In this document: positions 1 through 7,570 of the stretch, one piece after another
Numbering within the stretch: the stretch's first letter is position 1
Layout: the number at the start of each line of letters is the position of its first letter
Origin: Sphingobacteriia bacterium
Lineage (GTDB): Bacteria; Bacteroidota; Bacteroidia; Chitinophagales; Chitinophagaceae
Reading direction: 5' to 3'
NCBI GenBank assembly: GCA_015999745.1
Contig: JAECQP010000032.1
Span: 1 to 40,369, forward strand
DNA: 40,369 nucleotides
Made by a program: the position numbers and the translations under genes
Notes under the pieces: generated by a model
Databases searched by the model: none
Told to the model about the DNA's origin: nothing
The model's input: the letters and a program-made list of their open reading frames with translations, nothing else

Positions 1-504
1 ATCTGTTAACTCAAAGGAAGTAAGTTGATACTTTCTAACACCTTCATCTATAAATTCAGCATATCGAAATTCATTGGGGAGACCATAAAGACTATTATTT
101 ACAAAGAATTTTACTTGACTGTAAATTATTGGTAAATTATTTAAAGCTAATATTATTCTGAGAATGCAGGTCATATCTAATCGAACATACTTGTAATGAT
201 TTTTTTGCTCTCTTAAAGTAATCTTTGTAGGTTCATCTCTAATTGTAACAATTGAACTTCCTGCAAAAGTTCCATATGGTGTACTTCTTGTAGAACATCT
301 AATCCAATATTTAGATAAAGTGAGATCCATTTTATTACTGCTTTTACCAATAATTCTCTCTTTCTCTAGCTCACTAAATAAAGTTTTTGAGGAAAGATAG
401 ATGCCTTCTTGGAATAAAATATTATCATCATCAGGAGTTTTAAAAGCACTTTTTAAATTATTTAATGGAGTTCTTAAAAGGACGAAAGAAAAGTTGTTTA
501 GCAT
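1..504 (-). CDS. lanB: Lantibiotic dehydratase (LanB), N-terminal part, cut by the window edge
   Basis: The minus strand from the ATG at 504 stays open to the window edge, giving 168 codons of an unfinished protein. Residues 71-82 read STRSTPYGTFAG, the signature of the lantibiotic dehydratase N-terminal domain, preceded by an early RTPL motif at residues 11-14. LanB enzymes use glutamyl-tRNA to glutamylate Ser/Thr in the precursor core and then eliminate glutamate to make dehydroalanine or dehydrobutyrine. The start lies 9 nt after the lanC stop, so the two are very probably co-transcribed. An earlier ATG at 513 stops after four codons, which favours 504. Whether this is a full-length LanB or a split glutamylation subunit cannot be seen. 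Family assignment is firm; gene length is unknown. Confidence 0.9.
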   Translation of the reverse strand, partial: MLNNFSFVLLRTPLNNLKSAFKTPDDDNILFQEGIYLSSKTLFSELEKERIIGKSSNKMDLTLSKYWIRCSTRSTPYGTFAGSSIVTIRDEPTKITLREQKNHYKYVRLDMTCILRIILALNNLPIIYSQVKFFVNNSLYGLPNEFRYAEFIDEGVRKYQLTSFELTD

Positions 505-513
505 AATCTCATT

Positions 514-1683
514 TTAGTCGTTCAGCATAATACAGTAATCCCAATTGAAATCCTCAGTAAGTAAGCTTAATAAAATCAAGCCGATTCCAGCAGAACCTTC
601 AAGCAATCCATAATTTGGAGTATATGATTTTTGAATAGAGTTATAACTCTTATATACAGGGATTTGATTATTTAACTCAGCATCTGAAAGTGTTACTTCT
701 AACCATTTGTTTCTACTTTCAAGAAAACGATTATCCTTTGTGTAATGCCACATTCGATTATAAATGTGAGAAATACCAGCACTTCCATGACACAAACCTG
801 CATCATTTAATAGCGTATTTTTGAAATCTTGGCGACTTGTGGAATGAAATAATATTTTCAATGCTTGATCTCTAATATTTGTGTCGTTCAATGTTTTACC
901 AACTTGAAAGAGAATATATGCAATTCCTAAATCACCATAACACCATGCAAGTCTACTCATCCCGTCTTTTTTTTTGTTGAACTCTGCCATGTTTGGGAAA
1001 TAACATTGAGAATGATCATCATTAATATTATTTAATAAAAAATTAGTTAGTATATATGCATTTTTTTTTGCCTGTTCTGGAAATATGTTCTTTTTATAAC
1101 ACTGAATGCAATATTTAATAATACTAGGTATTCCATGAGATAAACCGAAATTTGAAAGCTCAGGATGTATCGATTTTTTTTGGAAATCGAAATAAGGGAC
1201 TGTACATTTAAAAGAACTTTTTGATATTAATTGATCTAAAATAATAAAATAATCTTTGTAAAAAGACATCAATGATTTCCTTTTTGAATCCACTAGATAG
1301 TATGCTATTCCTAATGACCCATGGAGAAAATCATAATTACCTAATTCAAGAAGTTTGATACTGTACGATGCTAAACTTTTTTCATCAGAATTTAAAATTT
1401 TTAAGTCTTCTTTACTTATAAGTTTATGCTTAAAGAGACATTCAAAAAACCAATTTATCGAGGCTTTATAGAGCATTGAATTTGGTAAAAAAGATTTTTC
1501 CGCTAGTTTTTTTATCCTTTCTTCAAACTTAGATGAATCTTCATTTCCCCCATTGAATTTTTGGTATAATACCTCAAATAAAAGTATTCCAGTTTCTCCT
1601 GAAGCTATAGATGTTAAATCAGTAGAATGAGAAGCAAGCTCACTTGATATTTTGCTAAGAATTGAAATAATTCTTTCTTTCAT
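514..1683 (-). CDS. lanC: Lanthionine synthetase LanC (class I cyclase)
   Basis: This 389-residue protein has the LanC toroid repeats: HGSLGIAY near 121, LSHGIPSI near 181, WCYGDLG at 247-253, LCHGSAG at 297-303 and LLEGSAGIG near the end. The zinc ligands expected for LanC are visible as C248, C298 and H299. LanC proteins activate precursor cysteines on zinc and add them to dehydrated Ser/Thr to close (methyl)lanthionine rings in the cytoplasm. The gene sits 26 nt after the S41 peptidase gene and 9 nt before lanB on the same strand, as in a biosynthetic operon. The length is normal for the family. The start is the ATG at 1683. Confidence 0.93.
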   Translation of the reverse strand: MKERIISILSKISSELASHSTDLTSIASGETGILLFEVLYQKFNGGNEDSSKFEERIKKLAEKSFLPNSMLYKASINWFFECLFKHKLISKEDLKILNSDEKSLASYSIKLLELGNYDFLHGSLGIAYYLVDSKRKSLMSFYKDYFIILDQLISKSSFKCTVPYFDFQKKSIHPELSNFGLSHGIPSIIKYCIQCYKKNIFPEQAKKNAYILTNFLLNNINDDHSQCYFPNMAEFNKKKDGMSRLAWCYGDLGIAYILFQVGKTLNDTNIRDQALKILFHSTSRQDFKNTLLNDAGLCHGSAGISHIYNRMWHYTKDNRFLESRNKWLEVTLSDAELNNQIPVYKSYNSIQKSYTPNYGLLEGSAGIGLILLSLLTEDFNWDYCIMLND

Positions 1684-1709
1684 TTTAAATTTCTATTTGC
1701 TATGATTTT

Positions 1710-3962
1710 TTAATTTAAAATTATTTTAAATGCAAATTCAAGTAGTTCGTCTTTACCTTTTTGAATTCCTTTGATGGTAGGATTAATAACATAATCAATT
1801 TTAACACCCCTCCCTTGAGTAGGCGTGAAATCTGGATAATAAACTCCTAATCCAGAAATTGCAGTATTTATGTCTCCAGGAAGAACCAATGATGAAATAT
1901 CACCATCTGCTCCAGCTGTTTGGCTGCCAATAACAATTGTATTTTTTCTACTTTGTAATGCCATTGTTGTGAATTCTGCTTGACTTTGTGTTATTGAATT
2001 AACCAACAAAACAACATCTCCTTCAAATTGATTTACAGACAGGCCTCCATTTTTTAGGATACTCTTTACTTTTATCAAACCTGGCAACATCAAATCGGGT
2101 CCAGTAAGTAAAGCAAATGGAGTTTTATTCTTTTTTAAAAATAGACCATAAGTATATGGCATAAAAGTAGATGGATAACATCTCAAATCAAAAATGATGC
2201 CCTTCGCCATTTTAAATGAGGTTTGTATACTTATCAAATCCATTTCATTAAGTCGTGAAGTATTTATATACCCAATACCATTTTCAAATAAAAAATAACC
2301 TCTATTCTCATTTTTATTTTTAAAGTCTGACATTTGGTTTACTGTTGCAATTGGCAAATTACGAACAGTGACTATTCTAGAAACTTCATTCCTTCTTAAT
2401 TTTAAAATTGATTCATTTAGGTTAGACCTTGTTAGAAATCCTCTTGATGATGCAAGTTCTCTTAAAATAGCTTCATAATTAGATCCTGAAGTATACGGAA
2501 TAAATCTCTTAACAAGGCTATCGGTATTAACCTTATTTATATTTTCAATAATATCTCCAATTTTAATACTAGTATTTGAGTTTGAAGAATCAAGATAACC
2601 GTTTACTATTAATTTTCCTTCAACAAAAGAAGTTTGAAAAGGCAAAACAAATAACCCTTTTAAAGAATCAAGATTCTTATTATTCCAAATTGAAGCATGT
2701 GAATCATTAATTTTGGAAATCAAATTCAGGCAAGATAAAGTGTAAGAATTTTTATCACTAGCATTTAAAAAAATTGGAATAAATTCGTTTAATTGGCTAT
2801 TCCAATCTTTTATACTAAGATTACGATATGGATAAAAATAATTAATCATATTCCAATATCTAAACAATGAAAGCAATCGAACACTTGGATCTGGCGAATT
2901 CTTTTTATAAATTAATTCGTTTTTAAACACAGGATTTCCAGCACTACCAAGTTCTATATATTTTCTATCCAAATTAGTTTGATAATTATCTTTTATTTCT
3001 TTAAGTTTATTGATTAAAGATTTGCTTAAATTACCTTCTGTAAATAAGTTACTGTAATTAGGTTGTAGTAATGTTTTTGAACTATCATTTATAGCCCTTG
3101 TATTTACACTAATATTAACCTTTCCCAACTTATCTGTCATTCGCTCTAACATATTTGAAACTTCTGTATTATTGCTACAATAAGTAAATTCTGACAAGGC
3201 GTTTAACAATTCAAAATCCCAGTTGTAGTTAATTGAATTAATATTTGAATGATAGTATTTTAGAAACCCCCATACTTTACAAATATTTGCAAGTTGATTT
3301 ATTTGAGTTTGATTTAGAATTACATTTTGGGAGTAGATTGAATCAAATGAATTTATTTTTTTCTTTCTTAAATTGGTTTTTAAAGTGCCATAATCTTTTC
3401 CATCAATTTGCATAGTAAAATCATCAAACCAAACTTTTCCTTTTCCTGACAACAATCCACCAAAATAGATACTTTCACTATTTTCTGAATCATAAGGTAC
3501 CGTAATTGAAACTTTATGCCAATCAGATGTACCGATAACTCCCTTATCATTCATATTATCAAATGAAATTATACTCCCATTAGTTCCTTCAACTCTAATC
3601 CAAATACCGCCATAGCCTTCTGACACATTTTGAGTTTTTATATAAGCGGATAATTTTATTGTTTTTCCGTAGAGAACAGCAGGTACTGTGTTAGTGAAAA
3701 ATTCAAAACAGTTAGGTAAGGAATCAATTTTTGAAATGCATATTGAGTAATTACCTGTTTTTTTATTTGTTGAATCCAAGAAATTAGAATAGACTTTATT
3801 TGCTGCATTTGTATAAAGTGTCCATTTTAAAGGTTTTCCCGAATTAATTAATTCAAACCCTAAATTATTTTCATCAGAATAGGATTCATTAGTTGTGCAT
3901 TTACAGAAAAAAAAGAGAAGAAAACAAAAAGAAAAAACAAAATGCAAACGAATAAGATTCAT
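1710..3962 (-). CDS. S41-family (tail-specific-like) peptidase, probable lipoprotein
   Basis: The 750-residue protein starts with a hydrophobic leader ending in FFFCKC, a plausible lipobox, so it is probably anchored in the cell envelope. An N-terminal beta-rich region (about 30-190) looks like a carbohydrate-binding or jelly-roll module, with a segment reading KVWFDDF. The C-terminal part matches peptidase family S41: GIIFDLRCYPS, then NSITQSQAEF, whose Ser near residue 660 is where the S41 nucleophile falls, and IGSQTAGADG. A PDZ-like stretch precedes it. It lies between the lanthipeptide precursor and lanC. A role in trimming the exported peptide is possible, but that is inference from context; S41 peptidases also occur in many unrelated settings. 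Confidence 0.8.
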   Translation of the reverse strand: MNLIRLHFVFSFCFLLFFFCKCTTNESYSDENNLGFELINSGKPLKWTLYTNAANKVYSNFLDSTNKKTGNYSICISKIDSLPNCFEFFTNTVPAVLYGKTIKLSAYIKTQNVSEGYGGIWIRVEGTNGSIISFDNMNDKGVIGTSDWHKVSITVPYDSENSESIYFGGLLSGKGKVWFDDFTMQIDGKDYGTLKTNLRKKKINSFDSIYSQNVILNQTQINQLANICKVWGFLKYYHSNINSINYNWDFELLNALSEFTYCSNNTEVSNMLERMTDKLGKVNISVNTRAINDSSKTLLQPNYSNLFTEGNLSKSLINKLKEIKDNYQTNLDRKYIELGSAGNPVFKNELIYKKNSPDPSVRLLSLFRYWNMINYFYPYRNLSIKDWNSQLNEFIPIFLNASDKNSYTLSCLNLISKINDSHASIWNNKNLDSLKGLFVLPFQTSFVEGKLIVNGYLDSSNSNTSIKIGDIIENINKVNTDSLVKRFIPYTSGSNYEAILRELASSRGFLTRSNLNESILKLRRNEVSRIVTVRNLPIATVNQMSDFKNKNENRGYFLFENGIGYINTSRLNEMDLISIQTSFKMAKGIIFDLRCYPSTFMPYTYGLFLKKNKTPFALLTGPDLMLPGLIKVKSILKNGGLSVNQFEGDVVLLVNSITQSQAEFTTMALQSRKNTIVIGSQTAGADGDISSLVLPGDINTAISGLGVYYPDFTPTQGRGVKIDYVINPTIKGIQKGKDELLEFAFKIILN

Positions 3963-4031
3963 ACTAAAAATGATATTAAATTAATTCATCGATAAAACGG
4001 ATGTTGATTTGACTTATTCTAAATATACAAA

Positions 4032-4070
4032 ATCATTGAATGAATACAAATTATGTATTCATTCAATGAT
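4032..4070 (-). terminator. 17-bp perfect hairpin between precursor and S41 gene (attenuator-like)
   Basis: ATCATTGAATGAATACA (4032-4048) and its exact reverse complement (4054-4070) flank a 5-nt loop. On the minus strand the stem is followed by TTTTGTATATTT, a weak U-tract. It sits 57 nt after the precursor stop codon. Hairpins after lanA genes commonly give partial termination or protect the short message so that precursor exceeds enzyme; here that is inferred from position. Confidence 0.75.
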
Positions 4071-4127
4071 AATAATACTTTAATCAAATATAATTACTCT
4101 CTTTACCCTAGCGTTTCAGGCTCAGGA

Positions 4128-4370
4128 CTAAACCTCACGTGTAAAAGTATTACAATTAACACTACCTGTTAATGTAGGTAAAGTAGGTAAAAATACTGGG
4201 CCTGGTCCGCACGCTTGTGTTACGCAAGCCCCCATGGTGCATTCAGCCCAGGTATCACACATCCAATTACTAACGCCTCCATTAACGCTTTTCAACTCTT
4301 CATTTGATAAGTCTACAACCTTTTCTTTTAAAAATTGAAGTTTCTTTGATTCCAATTTTATCTTTTTCAT
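4128..4370 (-). CDS. lanA: Class I lanthipeptide precursor with GG leader
   Basis: This 80-residue peptide has a Bacteroidota-type leader: Lys-rich start, LQFLKEKVVDLSNEELKSV, then the double glycine G31-G32 as the predicted cleavage site. The 48-residue core (33-80) has Cys at 38, 44, 49, 54 and 73 and Ser/Thr at 34, 40, 45, 51, 63, 66, 68, 70, 75 and 77, giving partners for up to five rings. The first four Cys are regularly spaced (5-6 residues apart), while a Pro/Leu/Thr-rich stretch at 56-68 separates them from C73. It is followed by a strong hairpin and then S41, lanC and lanB, so its modification by LanBC is well supported. A structured leader RNA (4373-4525) runs directly into its start codon. 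The real ring pattern cannot be read from sequence. Confidence 0.88.
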   Translation of the reverse strand: MKKIKLESKKLQFLKEKVVDLSNEELKSVNGGVSNWMCDTWAECTMGACVTQACGPGPVFLPTLPTLTGSVNCNTFTREV

Positions 4371-4372
4371 TT

Positions 4373-4525
4373 ACTAAGTTTTTATGCCATTCTTTTTTGA
4401 ATAGCGGTTAATAAAATTTGATCCTACAGCTTTAAGCATCAGCAGGCTAATTGGCCGCCCAATCACTTGTTGATCAGCAAGTGAAGTACCATTGAGCTAT
4501 TCTTTTGGGTACTAAGCAAAAGAAT
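4373..4525 (-). ncRNA. Structured leader RNA, copy 1, upstream of the lanthipeptide precursor
   Basis: On the minus strand this roughly 153-nt segment ends at the precursor ATG. Its 5' part is an H-type pseudoknot: a 9-bp stem (4517-4525 with 4499-4507) whose loop (4508-4513, AGTACC on the minus strand) pairs with GGTACT at 4485-4490. Next come a hairpin with 6-bp arms (4478-4483 with 4464-4469), a 5-bp hairpin with arms ATTGG/CCAAT (4450-4463), the small palindrome GCTTAAAGC, a conserved A/T-rich run into TTAACC, and a 7-bp hairpin (4386-4405) ending 15 nt before the ATG. A diverged copy lies at 5636-5787, with the ungapped 99-nt 5' parts about three-quarters identical and differences compensated in stems. 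A cis-regulatory leader is the simplest reading; no known riboswitch class was recognised. Confidence 0.6.
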
Positions 4526-4675
4526 GAGTTAACTTCTTTCGAGTTAGAAAGAAAGTTTTTATATCTTTTTGATTTTAGTTCATAGGTAAATTCATGCCCA
4601 GAACTTAAAATGGAAGGTGTATTTTTTAACCTCCTCCCATATTTCGAAGCACCCTAAATTATAGTAACGAGGCGG

Positions 4676-5503
4676 TTAAAAAACAAAAGTCCTATCATAT
4701 TCTGAATCATAAAACTTTATCCGTCTTAAGCGTTCCGGATATCGTTCGCTACTTTGAATTCCAGTAAGTAAAATATCCTGATCACATAGTATTCCAAGGC
4801 TTCTGTTTTTGGGTCTAGATTCGATTCGTGTAAATTGAAGGTTTTCTTTGGCGCGAACAACAAAATATGCTTTGTCTTGCTTTATGTTATATAGCCTGGC
4901 AAAATCAACGTAAGCCTTATCCATGATGTAATAGCTACCTTTTTGAACAGGGATTATATCCATCACATTAACATCATGAACATTACCTTCTGAGATAAAA
5001 ATAAATTCAGGAATTGATGTTTTCAAATCAAGCAATGTATGAATTTTTATTGCGGCTTTTGTTGAACGAAACGGAGCCCACATAAAAACTTCTAAACAAA
5101 GATCTACTGTTGTTGAATCTAAAGCAAATACACCTCCTTTTAGTTTAATCTCTAATTGGTTATCACTTTCATACAACGATTTAGCTTGTTCGATTAATTT
5201 GATTCCGAAATCTTGAAAAATATGCCAATCTCTTTTTTCATTTGCCTTTGATAAAGTTGATTTATTTACAACCTTACCAATTCCTAAATGATAGACTTTA
5301 TCGGCATTTAGTTTCAAACATAACATAGTGTCACTCATGCTCTCTCTATGTGTTAATTGACCAAAAGCCAAACAAAGAAATTGTTTCCAACAGGTGAATT
5401 CTTTCAATTTATGGTTCCCATTATATCTCTTAACACAAACCTTAAAAATATCCTGAGAAGCAAAATCCATGATTTGAGTAAACGCCATACGTCCTTTGTT
5501 CAT
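4676..5503 (-). pseudogene. IS4-family transposase, C-terminally truncated
   Basis: The reading frame from the ATG at 5503 (MNKGRM) encodes a Bacteroidota IS4-type transposase. The open frame extends 14 codons further upstream, but the shorter start fits the family better. The first catalytic Asp is in ALDSTTVD (about residue 128) and the second in MDKAYVDF (about residue 194). The frame stops after TFVF, where family members continue into the segment carrying the catalytic Glu (usually YxxRWxVE), so roughly the last quarter is missing and the enzyme should be dead. The 150 bp beyond the stop (4526-4675) show no recognisable remainder or clear gene. No convincing pair of terminal inverted repeats was seen. 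The relic lies between the two copies of the structured RNA. Confidence 0.85.
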
Positions 5504-5635
5504 TATCCATCGTTTCCGCAAAGGACGACAAAGAACCAATTTCAAATCAAAGCCAACCTAAATTCGGCTAAAAAAAATGACCCATCAAGTGTTTCAAAGA
5601 ACTTTTATTATAAACAACGCAACGCTAGTGTTCAT

Positions 5636-5787
5636 AACTTATTATTTTACTACTCAATTGTAAAGTAGTGGTTAAAAAAATGTTTCCGCAGCTTAAAGCA
5701 TCAGTAGATTATTGGCTCGCTCAACCACCGATTCGTCAATAGGTGTAGTACCGTTGAGCTATTCTTCCGAGTACTAATCGAAAGAAA
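5636..5787 (-). ncRNA. Structured leader RNA, copy 2
   Basis: This diverged copy of the element at 4373-4525 begins directly after the TlpA-like stop codon. The pseudoknot is kept: stem 5761-5769 with 5779-5786 (one G-U on the minus strand), and loop 5770-5776 pairing with 5746-5752. Pairs that differ from copy 1 are mostly still paired. A hairpin with CACC/GGTG arms lies at 5726-5745, and a 6-bp hairpin at 5649-5669 ends 13 nt before an ATG at 5635. The spacing from element start to ATG is 152 nt against 155 nt in copy 1. The ATG opens only a 13-codon frame with no leader-peptide similarity, and the truncated transposase lies just beyond, so any gene once controlled here appears lost. Confidence 0.6.
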
Positions 5788-6942
5788 TTATTTTAGATTT
5801 TTTGTCAATGCTTCCATCAGAGCCTTATTCCCATCAGTGCCTTCATAACGCGTTAAAACTGTCCCATCTTTCCCAATAAGTATTTTAGTAGGAATTGGTT
5901 GAACAGCATACAGCTTTCCCAAATCATTGTCTGTTCCTACCCCTTTTAAAATATGAATCCAATCACCCGTTTTATCATCCTGAATAGCTTTCTTCCAGGC
6001 CAACTTTCTATCGTCATCATCAGCAATACTAATAATCTGAAGACCTTTTGATTTAAATTTTGTATTTAGTTCAACTAAAAATGGAGATTCTGCTCTACAA
6101 GGTTTACACCAGGTGGCCCAAAAATCTAACAAGACGTAGCTTTTTCCTTTGAATTGTTCAAGAGAAATTATATTCCCATTTTGATCAGCAGCAACAAAAC
6201 TCTTTGCTTTGGCCCCTGGTCCTCCTCCTTCAATTGCCCGAATACCTTCAGCTATTTTTTGGCCATAGTAACTTGTTTGGAGCTCATTAGAATATGAATT
6301 GAATATTCGCTTTACAGAATCTAATGGAAGTCTGTGCAGAAGAATTTGTAGATAATAAACACTGAAATAAGATTTGGTATTCTTTTTAGTAAAATCCATA
6401 TGCTTTCGATTCAATTCACGATAATAAGGATCTAATTGAATACGGATATTTTTTGCACTGTCTTTTAAATATTTATTGGCTGGATTCAATCTACATGTCA
6501 AGTCAAGATAATAGATTCGTCGATCTAAAGAATCTACCAGTGTTTTATATTTATAAGAATTATCGATCGAATCAATTTGTCGTTGCGTTTCAGAACCTTT
6601 CAGTTGCAGTTGTTTGAATCTGTCTTTTTCTACTATAAGCTGCATTATTCCCGGTTCAATGAAAATTGTATGAAAATTAATATCATTCGTATTGTTAAAG
6701 TTGATTTCTCCATAGATATCTGCATTTATAGGGTGAGAAATATAACCCTTAAACTTAAAGTGTCCATCTTTAATCCTAGCACTATCCTTTACATATGTAC
6801 CTTTGTAGTCAATATAATCCAACTTTACATAGCCAGCAGACTGATGTTTCATTTCACCATTAATTATAAAGGGCTGTTTTTTAAATTGAGCTTTACCTTT
6901 TATTGAAAAAACGAATAAAAGCAGCAAAGTAAATATTTTCAT
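5788..6942 (-). CDS. TlpA-like thioredoxin-domain protein (thiol-disulfide oxidoreductase)
   Basis: The 384-residue protein has a Sec signal peptide (residues 1-19, ending at GKAQ), then a DUF4369-like beta domain, a charged middle region, and a C-terminal thioredoxin fold from about 245. The redox motif WCKPC is near residues 276-280, within LLDFWATWCKPCRAES, and the cis-Pro segment is QPIPTKIL. Such proteins act in the periplasm to reduce or form disulfides. It follows the 7-Cys peptide gene (7008-7214) by 65 nt with a hairpin between, which suggests it acts on that peptide or on the lanthipeptide; this is inference, since TlpA-like proteins are common in Bacteroidota for other purposes. 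The length and domain order match the DUF4369-thioredoxin family. Confidence 0.9.
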   Translation of the reverse strand: MKIFTLLLLFVFSIKGKAQFKKQPFIINGEMKHQSAGYVKLDYIDYKGTYVKDSARIKDGHFKFKGYISHPINADIYGEINFNNTNDINFHTIFIEPGIMQLIVEKDRFKQLQLKGSETQRQIDSIDNSYKYKTLVDSLDRRIYYLDLTCRLNPANKYLKDSAKNIRIQLDPYYRELNRKHMDFTKKNTKSYFSVYYLQILLHRLPLDSVKRIFNSYSNELQTSYYGQKIAEGIRAIEGGGPGAKAKSFVAADQNGNIISLEQFKGKSYVLLDFWATWCKPCRAESPFLVELNTKFKSKGLQIISIADDDDRKLAWKKAIQDDKTGDWIHILKGVGTDNDLGKLYAVQPIPTKILIGKDGTVLTRYEGTDGNKALMEALTKNLK

Positions 6943-6963
6943 TGGAACCGTTTTACTAACTAA

Positions 6964-6995
6964 GCATACTGGATTATAGCAATAATCCAGTATGC
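6964..6995 (-). terminator. 14-bp perfect hairpin after the Cys-rich peptide gene
   Basis: GCATACTGGATTAT (6964-6977) and its exact complement (6982-6995) enclose a 4-nt loop, 12 nt after the stop of the small peptide gene and upstream of the TlpA-like gene. The downstream minus-strand sequence has no good U-tract, so partial termination or mRNA stabilisation are both possible. The placement parallels the hairpin after the lanthipeptide precursor. Confidence 0.65.
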
Positions 6996-7007
6996 CAGGA
7001 TTTAATA

Positions 7008-7214
7008 TTATTGTAACTGTTCGAAAGATCCACCCGCATTAAAGCAGATTTTTTGATCTCCCCATGCACCTTTTTCACAACTAGTACAAACAGAATCGCA
7101 ATCATTATTGGATGAACAGGCTACTGCACATTTATTTGTACCATCACCGCATTTAAATGCTTTAATATTTTTTCTTGTTAAAATTGTACCAAGATTTGAG
7201 AATTTCTTTCCCAT
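7008..7214 (-). CDS. Small 7-Cys peptide, putative second RiPP or secreted peptide precursor
   Basis: This 68-residue peptide begins MGKKFSNLGTILTRKNIKAF, resembling the short leaders of Bacteroidota secreted or modified peptides (Lys-rich start, LGxxLxxxxIK), but it has no double glycine; the nearest candidate cut site is around KCGDG (21-25). Cysteines are at 22, 29, 33, 39, 43, 46 and 57, and the sequence is Ser/Asn/Gly-rich between them. It lies directly upstream of a TlpA-like disulfide protein on the same strand and within the A+T-rich lanthipeptide island. Disulfide bonding through the TlpA protein and lanthionine formation by LanBC are both conceivable. An odd number of Cys leaves one unpaired if all form disulfides. 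No named family was recognised with certainty. Confidence 0.75.
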   Translation of the reverse strand: MGKKFSNLGTILTRKNIKAFKCGDGTNKCAVACSSNNDCDSVCTSCEKGAWGDQKICFNAGGSFEQLQ

Positions 7215-7279
7215 GTTTTTAATTTATTTATAAATAATTCTTTACTCATCTACTCGTTTGTAGTGTTCGGGTATTGTTT

Positions 7280-7570
7280 TCATTTGTCAAGTTTATTAAA
7301 CCATTTTTTAGCCGAAGGTCTGCGGTGCGGACAACCTGGCCAGCAACAAGGTTGCCGTTTCCCTTCTATAAGTTCTTCCCTCATTCGGTGAATATGTTCC
7401 GCTCTTGTTTCCGTTTTTTTGACAATGGTAACCCAACAAATCCATTCATTGCGTTGAATGGGCGTAAGTTTGTTCCAACGCTCAAGAATATCAGCATCAG
7501 TGTTCAATGCCTTTTTCATATCGTCTGGCACTTTGTGCAAAACGCCTTCGGCTATTAATTTCTTCCCCAT
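7280..7570 (-). CDS. YdeI/OmdA-family protein
   Basis: The 96-residue protein matches the short YdeI/OmpD-associated (OmdA, PF13376-type) family: VPDDMKKALNTDADILERW, then LTPIQRNEWICWVTIVKK and ETRAEHIHRMREELIEG. It ends in a Cys/His cluster, PCCWPGCPHRRP, also seen in short Bacteroidota members. The family has been labelled 'bacteriocin-protection', but its biochemical role is poorly defined. It lies 65 bp upstream of the 7-Cys peptide gene on the same strand, so an immunity role for the neighbouring peptides is possible. Its base composition, however, is closer to the housekeeping side, and the gene is common elsewhere, so it may simply flank the island. Confidence 0.8.
   Translation of the reverse strand: MGKKLIAEGVLHKVPDDMKKALNTDADILERWNKLTPIQRNEWICWVTIVKKTETRAEHIHRMREELIEGKRQPCCWPGCPHRRPSAKKWFNKLDK

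Noticed and set aside
4427..4440. Hammerhead-like CUGAUG motif in the repeated RNA
   Set aside because: The needed GAAA core and cleavage-site helix arrangement are missing.
4427..4525. tRNA-like reading of the repeated element (AGCTCAATGGTA resembles a D-arm)
   Set aside because: No T-arm, no acceptor stem and a wrong anticodon-loop length in either copy; the pseudoknot model explains both copies better.
4427..5787. Integron attC sites or IS ends for the paired repeats
   Set aside because: Both copies are in the same orientation, lack attC core sites, and differ at about a quarter of positions with changes compensated in stems; this is not expected for IS ends.
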